The notes beneath the pieces were generated by a model. It worked only from the letters and a program-made list of their open reading frames with translations, was not told the origin of the DNA and searched no databases. From Pseudarthrobacter psychrotolerans (GTDB lineage: Bacteria; Actinomycetota; Actinomycetes; Actinomycetales; Micrococcaceae): a stretch of 64,000 nt of DNA. The stretch covers positions 2,852,001-2,916,000 of the forward strand of contig NZ_CP047898.1 in the NCBI RefSeq assembly GCF_009911795.1, read 5' to 3'. How positions within the stretch are numbered: the stretch's first letter is position 1; each line of letters opens with the position of its first letter. Positions 61,008 through 64,000 of this stretch are shown here, piece after piece. Both the position numbers and the translations under genes were made by a program.

Positions 61008-62546
61008 TCAGTTCTTGACGACGTCCAGCTCAATGACGGCCCAGGACAGCGCGGGCAGCGTCAACCGGAGCTCGGAGCCGGTCGCCTTCGCGCCTTCCAG
61101 CGGCTTGAGCCCCACCTGGTTCGGATTGCTTTGGGTGTTGGCCGTGAAACGGTCCCCGCCTTCCGGGATTTCCAGGACCTCTGCCCGGACTACCCGGCGG
61201 GCGTCGAAGCCGCGCAGGGCGACCTCGACGTCGGCAGCTTCCTCCAGGCCGCGGTTCGCGAAGAACAGTGCCACGCGGCCCGTTTCCTCGTTCCACGTTG
61301 CGCTGACGTCCACCAGGTCGGTGCCGCCGAAGCGAGCATTTTCGTACTTGTCCGAGTCAACAGACAGGCGCAGGATCTGGCCCTTGGCCAGCTCCGCCAT
61401 CCGGGCGAACGGGTGGAAGATGGTCTGCTTCCAGGCCGGACCGTTCTCCTCCGAAAGGATCGGTGCAATGACGTTGACCAGCTGCGCCTGGTTGGCGATC
61501 TTGACGCGGTCGCCGTGGCGGAGCAGCGAGTTCAGCAGGGTTCCCACCACCACCGCGTCCGTCACGTTGTACTTGTCCTCGATGACCCGGGGGTGCTCGC
61601 GCCAGCCCGCCTTGGCGACCTTGTGCGGCTGGTCCTCGGTGTCCAGGCCGCGCTGGTACCAAACGTTCCACTCGTCGAAGGAGAGGTTGATGTGCTTTTT
61701 GTGTTTGCCCTTGGCACGCACGGCGTCAGCGGTGGCGATCACGGACTCGATGAAGTAGTCAGTGTCCACTGCGCTGGCGAGGAAGCTCCCGACGTCGCCC
61801 TCGTTTTCCTGGTAGTAGGCGTGGAGGGAGACGTAGTCCACCTCGTCGTAGGTGTGCGTCAGGACAGTCTGCTCCCAGTCGCCGAACGTCGGCATGCCGG
61901 AGCTGGAACTTCCGCAGGCCACCAGTTCGATGTCCGGGTCCACGAAGCGCATGGCCTTGGCGGCTTCCTGGGCCAGGCGGCCGTATTCCTCGGCGGTCTT
62001 GTGGCCGATCTGCCACGGCCCGTCCATCTCGTTGCCCAGGCACCAGAGCTTGATGTCGAACGGATCCTTGTGGCCGTTCTTGGCGCGGAGGTCGGACCAG
62101 TAGGTGCCACCGGGATGGTTGGCGTATTCCACGATCTCGCGGGCCGCGTCCACTCCCCTGGTGCCCAGGTTGATGGCTTCCATGATTTCCGTGCCGGCCT
62201 GGCGGGACCAGTCCACGAATTCGTGCAGGCCGAACGCGTTGGTCTCCACGGTGTGCCAGGCGCCGTCCAGCCGGCGGGGACGGTTCTCCCGCGGGCCGAT
62301 GCCGTCTTCCCAGTTGTAGCCGGAGACGAAGTTGCCGCCGGGGTAGCGGATGACGGTGGCACCGAGCTCCTTGACGAGCTTGAGCACGTCCTGTCGGAAG
62401 CCGTTCTCATCAGCTTCCGGGTGGCCCGGTTCGTAGATGCCGGTGTAGACGCAGCGGCCCATGTGCTCCACGAAGGAGCCGAACAGGCGGCGGGGGACTT
62501 CGCCGATGGTGAAGTCGCGGTCGAGGGTGATCCGTGCGCGGGACAT
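61008..62546 (-). CDS. abfA: GH51 alpha-L-arabinofuranosidase
   Basis: 512 residues, full GH51 length. RYPGGNFVSGYNWEDG, the acid/base glutamate in CLGNEMDGPW (E173) and the nucleophile in FDEWNVW (E292) are diagnostic. A C-terminal beta domain follows from about 390. It releases L-arabinose from arabinan or arabinoxylan oligosaccharides in the cytoplasm (no signal peptide). It follows the two ABC permeases of the same operon. Confidence 0.94.
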   Translation of the reverse strand: MSRARITLDRDFTIGEVPRRLFGSFVEHMGRCVYTGIYEPGHPEADENGFRQDVLKLVKELGATVIRYPGGNFVSGYNWEDGIGPRENRPRRLDGAWHTVETNAFGLHEFVDWSRQAGTEIMEAINLGTRGVDAAREIVEYANHPGGTYWSDLRAKNGHKDPFDIKLWCLGNEMDGPWQIGHKTAEEYGRLAQEAAKAMRFVDPDIELVACGSSSSGMPTFGDWEQTVLTHTYDEVDYVSLHAYYQENEGDVGSFLASAVDTDYFIESVIATADAVRAKGKHKKHINLSFDEWNVWYQRGLDTEDQPHKVAKAGWREHPRVIEDKYNVTDAVVVGTLLNSLLRHGDRVKIANQAQLVNVIAPILSEENGPAWKQTIFHPFARMAELAKGQILRLSVDSDKYENARFGGTDLVDVSATWNEETGRVALFFANRGLEEAADVEVALRGFDARRVVRAEVLEIPEGGDRFTANTQSNPNQVGLKPLEGAKATGSELRLTLPALSWAVIELDVVKN

Positions 62547-62606
62547 GTGCGATATCTCCTTGGTTGTGGTTCAGGTCTTTTGGTGAGTGGTCAGTAAGGT
62601 GCCGGA

Positions 62607-63503
62607 TCAGGTTCCGGCGAGTCCCGTCGTCGCGACGCCCTTGATGATCTGGCGCTGGAAGAACAGGAAGACGAGGATCAGGGGCAGCGCCGCGAGGAGT
62701 GCGGAGGCCATGTTCTGCGCGTACTGGATGCCGTACGCGCTCTTGATGGTTTGCAGCCCCACCGGAAGGGTGAGGAGCGCGCCGTCGTTTGTGGCAATGA
62801 ACGGCCACAGGAAGTTGTTCCAGGCGCCAATGAACACGAAGATCGCGACGGCGGCCAGGATGGGCCGGGACAACGGCAGGATGATCTGGGTGAAGATCCG
62901 CAAGCGGCTGGCACCGTCCATCACAGCGGCTTCTTCAAGTTCGCGGGGAATCTGGTCGAAGAACTTCTTGAGCACGAACACCATGGCCGGGTGGATGACC
63001 TGCGGCAGGATAATGGCCCACGAAGTATCGATCAGGTGCAGCGCCAGCATTTGGTAGAAGAGCGGGATGATGAGGACCGGCGGCGGGATGATGATCGAGG
63101 CAATGATCACCGTCATCAGCACCTGCTTGCCCTTGAAATCGATCCGGGACAGGGCGTAGGCCACCAGCGCCGAGATCACCAGCGTGATCGCCGTGATGGC
63201 CGCCGACGTGTAGAACGAGTTCCAGGTCCAGAGCGGGATGTTGCCGTCCTGGAATACCTTGACGAACGCTTCAGCGGTAAAGCCCGACGGCGGCATCCAG
63301 CTGACCTTCGGAGCTGCGGCATCCGTCTCGGTCTTGAAAGCGGTGGCCGTGGCCCAGGCGAACGGAACCAGCCACAGCACTGCGATGAACGCCGCAACAA
63401 CGAGCGCGCCGATCTTGCCCGCGGTCATCTTTTTGCGCGGGCGGCGGAGCCCTTCGCCGGTGCTGGTGCGTGGGGCGGGACGGGTGAGGGTAGGGGTTGC
63501 CAT
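62607..63503 (-). CDS. Sugar ABC transporter permease (MalG/AraQ-type)
   Basis: 298 residues, six membrane segments, EAA loop ELEEAAVMDGASRLRI. It sits two bases after the MalF-type gene and 60 bases before the GH51 gene, so it is likely an arabino-oligosaccharide importer. Confidence 0.92.
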   Translation of the reverse strand: MATPTLTRPAPRTSTGEGLRRPRKKMTAGKIGALVVAAFIAVLWLVPFAWATATAFKTETDAAAPKVSWMPPSGFTAEAFVKVFQDGNIPLWTWNSFYTSAAITAITLVISALVAYALSRIDFKGKQVLMTVIIASIIIPPPVLIIPLFYQMLALHLIDTSWAIILPQVIHPAMVFVLKKFFDQIPRELEEAAVMDGASRLRIFTQIILPLSRPILAAVAIFVFIGAWNNFLWPFIATNDGALLTLPVGLQTIKSAYGIQYAQNMASALLAALPLILVFLFFQRQIIKGVATTGLAGT

Positions 63504-63505
63504 GG

Positions 63506-64000
63506 TTATGCACTCCTGCGGCGGGTGACGGCGAACTGCATGACCGAAACGAGCACGATCAGTCCGAAGAAAATGTAGGAGATGGCTGCGGAGTACCCCA
63601 GCCGGTAGCCGGTGAAGCCGGTTTCAAAGATGTACTGCACCACCGGGCGGGTTGATCCTCCGGGCCCGCCGGCGGTCATTTGGTACACCTGATCGAAGAT
63701 CTTCAGGGACGCGAGGATCTGGAGGAGCACGATCATCACCGTGGTGGGGGTCAGCTGCGGCAGGGTGATGGAGAAGAACTGCCGCCAGGCTCCGGCGCCA
63801 TCCAGGGACGCTGCTTCGTAGTGCTGTGCGGGGATGTTCTGCATCGCGGCCAGGTACAGCAGGAAGTTGAACCCCACGGTCCACCACAGCGTGGCGATGA
63901 CGATTGCCCACATGGCCACGTTGGGATCGTTGAGCCAGGCGACTTTGGGGAGGCCCAGCTTGGACAGGAAGTCATTGATCAGGCCGAGCTGCGGGTTGTA
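63506..64000 (-). CDS. Sugar ABC transporter permease (MalF/AraP-type), cut by window edge
   Basis: The C-terminal 164 residues are present; the 5' part lies beyond position 64000. The EAA loop HYEAASLDGAGAWRQF and membrane segments are visible, and the open frame reads through to the edge (YNPQLGLINDFLSKLGLP). Partner of the adjacent permease; the binding protein should lie further upstream. Confidence 0.9.
   Translation of the reverse strand, partial: YNPQLGLINDFLSKLGLPKVAWLNDPNVAMWAIVIATLWWTVGFNFLLYLAAMQNIPAQHYEAASLDGAGAWRQFFSITLPQLTPTTVMIVLLQILASLKIFDQVYQMTAGGPGGSTRPVVQYIFETGFTGYRLGYSAAISYIFFGLIVLVSVMQFAVTRRRSA

Noticed and set aside
1..64000. CRISPR array, tRNA or rRNA genes
   Set aside because: No regularly spaced direct repeats and no cloverleaf or rRNA-like stretches were recognised on reading both strands.

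Overview
The window is high-GC actinobacterial DNA of the Arthrobacter / Pseudarthrobacter (Micrococcaceae) kind. The evidence is gene content and style only: very GC-rich codons, many GTG and TTG starts, tightly overlapping ATGA/GTGA operons, bacterial GPP34 proteins, and a repeated gene-end hairpin built on ACGACGGCGGGA / TCCCGCCGTCGT. No rRNA, tRNA, CRISPR array, transposase or phage gene was seen. It reads as a soil saprophyte's catabolic region made of successive substrate-utilisation modules, each with its own regulator.

Layout. (1) 1-3.7 kb: a small basic protein, a NYN-domain protein, and a CPA1 Na+/H+ antiporter carrying a C-terminal UBP-type zinc finger. (2) 3.7-11.2 kb: a divergent IclR-controlled cluster (GntP permease, KDPG aldolase, N-acyl-D-amino-acid deacylase, DSD1-type PLP dehydratase // KDG kinase, IclR, RidA). 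Together these genes spell a route N-acetylglucosaminate -> glucosaminate -> KDG -> KDPG -> pyruvate + glyceraldehyde-3-phosphate. (3) 11.2-18.8 kb: a rhodanese, GH20 hexosaminidase, sugar ABC importer, ROK kinase and ROK repressor, which is a classical GlcNAc/chitobiose operon. Modules 2 and 3 side by side look like the oxidative and canonical arms of chitin/aminosugar catabolism. (4) 18.9-21.1 kb: a broken cutC whose 3' part is replaced by a mosaic partial copy of the NYN and antiporter genes, then a SnoaL-like protein and a GPP34 protein. (5) 21.2-35.2 kb: two neighbouring modules, each with a DUF3100 membrane protein: RpiR / HIBADH / ALDH / M20 amidohydrolase / DUF3100, then GntR / ornithine-cyclodeaminase-like / three amidohydrolases / a frameshifted DUF3100. 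Two identical TTGGTATACCAA sites mark the second. (6) 35.4-37.2 kb: an alpha/beta hydrolase and a second GPP34 protein. (7) 37.2-49.1 kb: a divergent IclR-controlled locus with an ABC importer, SDR, two heparinase II/III-type lyases, a DUF624 protein, a CE7 acetyl esterase and an MFS transporter, probably for an acetylated acidic polysaccharide. (8) 49.2-61 kb: mixed genes (serine hydrolase lipoprotein, a low-GC orphan zinc protein, DUF1445 hydro-lyase with MHS transporter, response-regulator/histidine-kinase hybrid, zinc-ribbon protein, LLM oxidoreductase with a divergent CGNR regulator, GlxA-type regulator with divergent isochorismatase). (9) 61-64 kb: GH51 arabinofuranosidase with the start of its ABC transporter, cut by the window edge.

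Several genes (cutC, the second DUF3100, the first-position heparinase, the CGNR gene) carry apparent single-base frameshifts, some in G/C runs. These could be real decay or residual sequencing error, and the sequence alone cannot decide.
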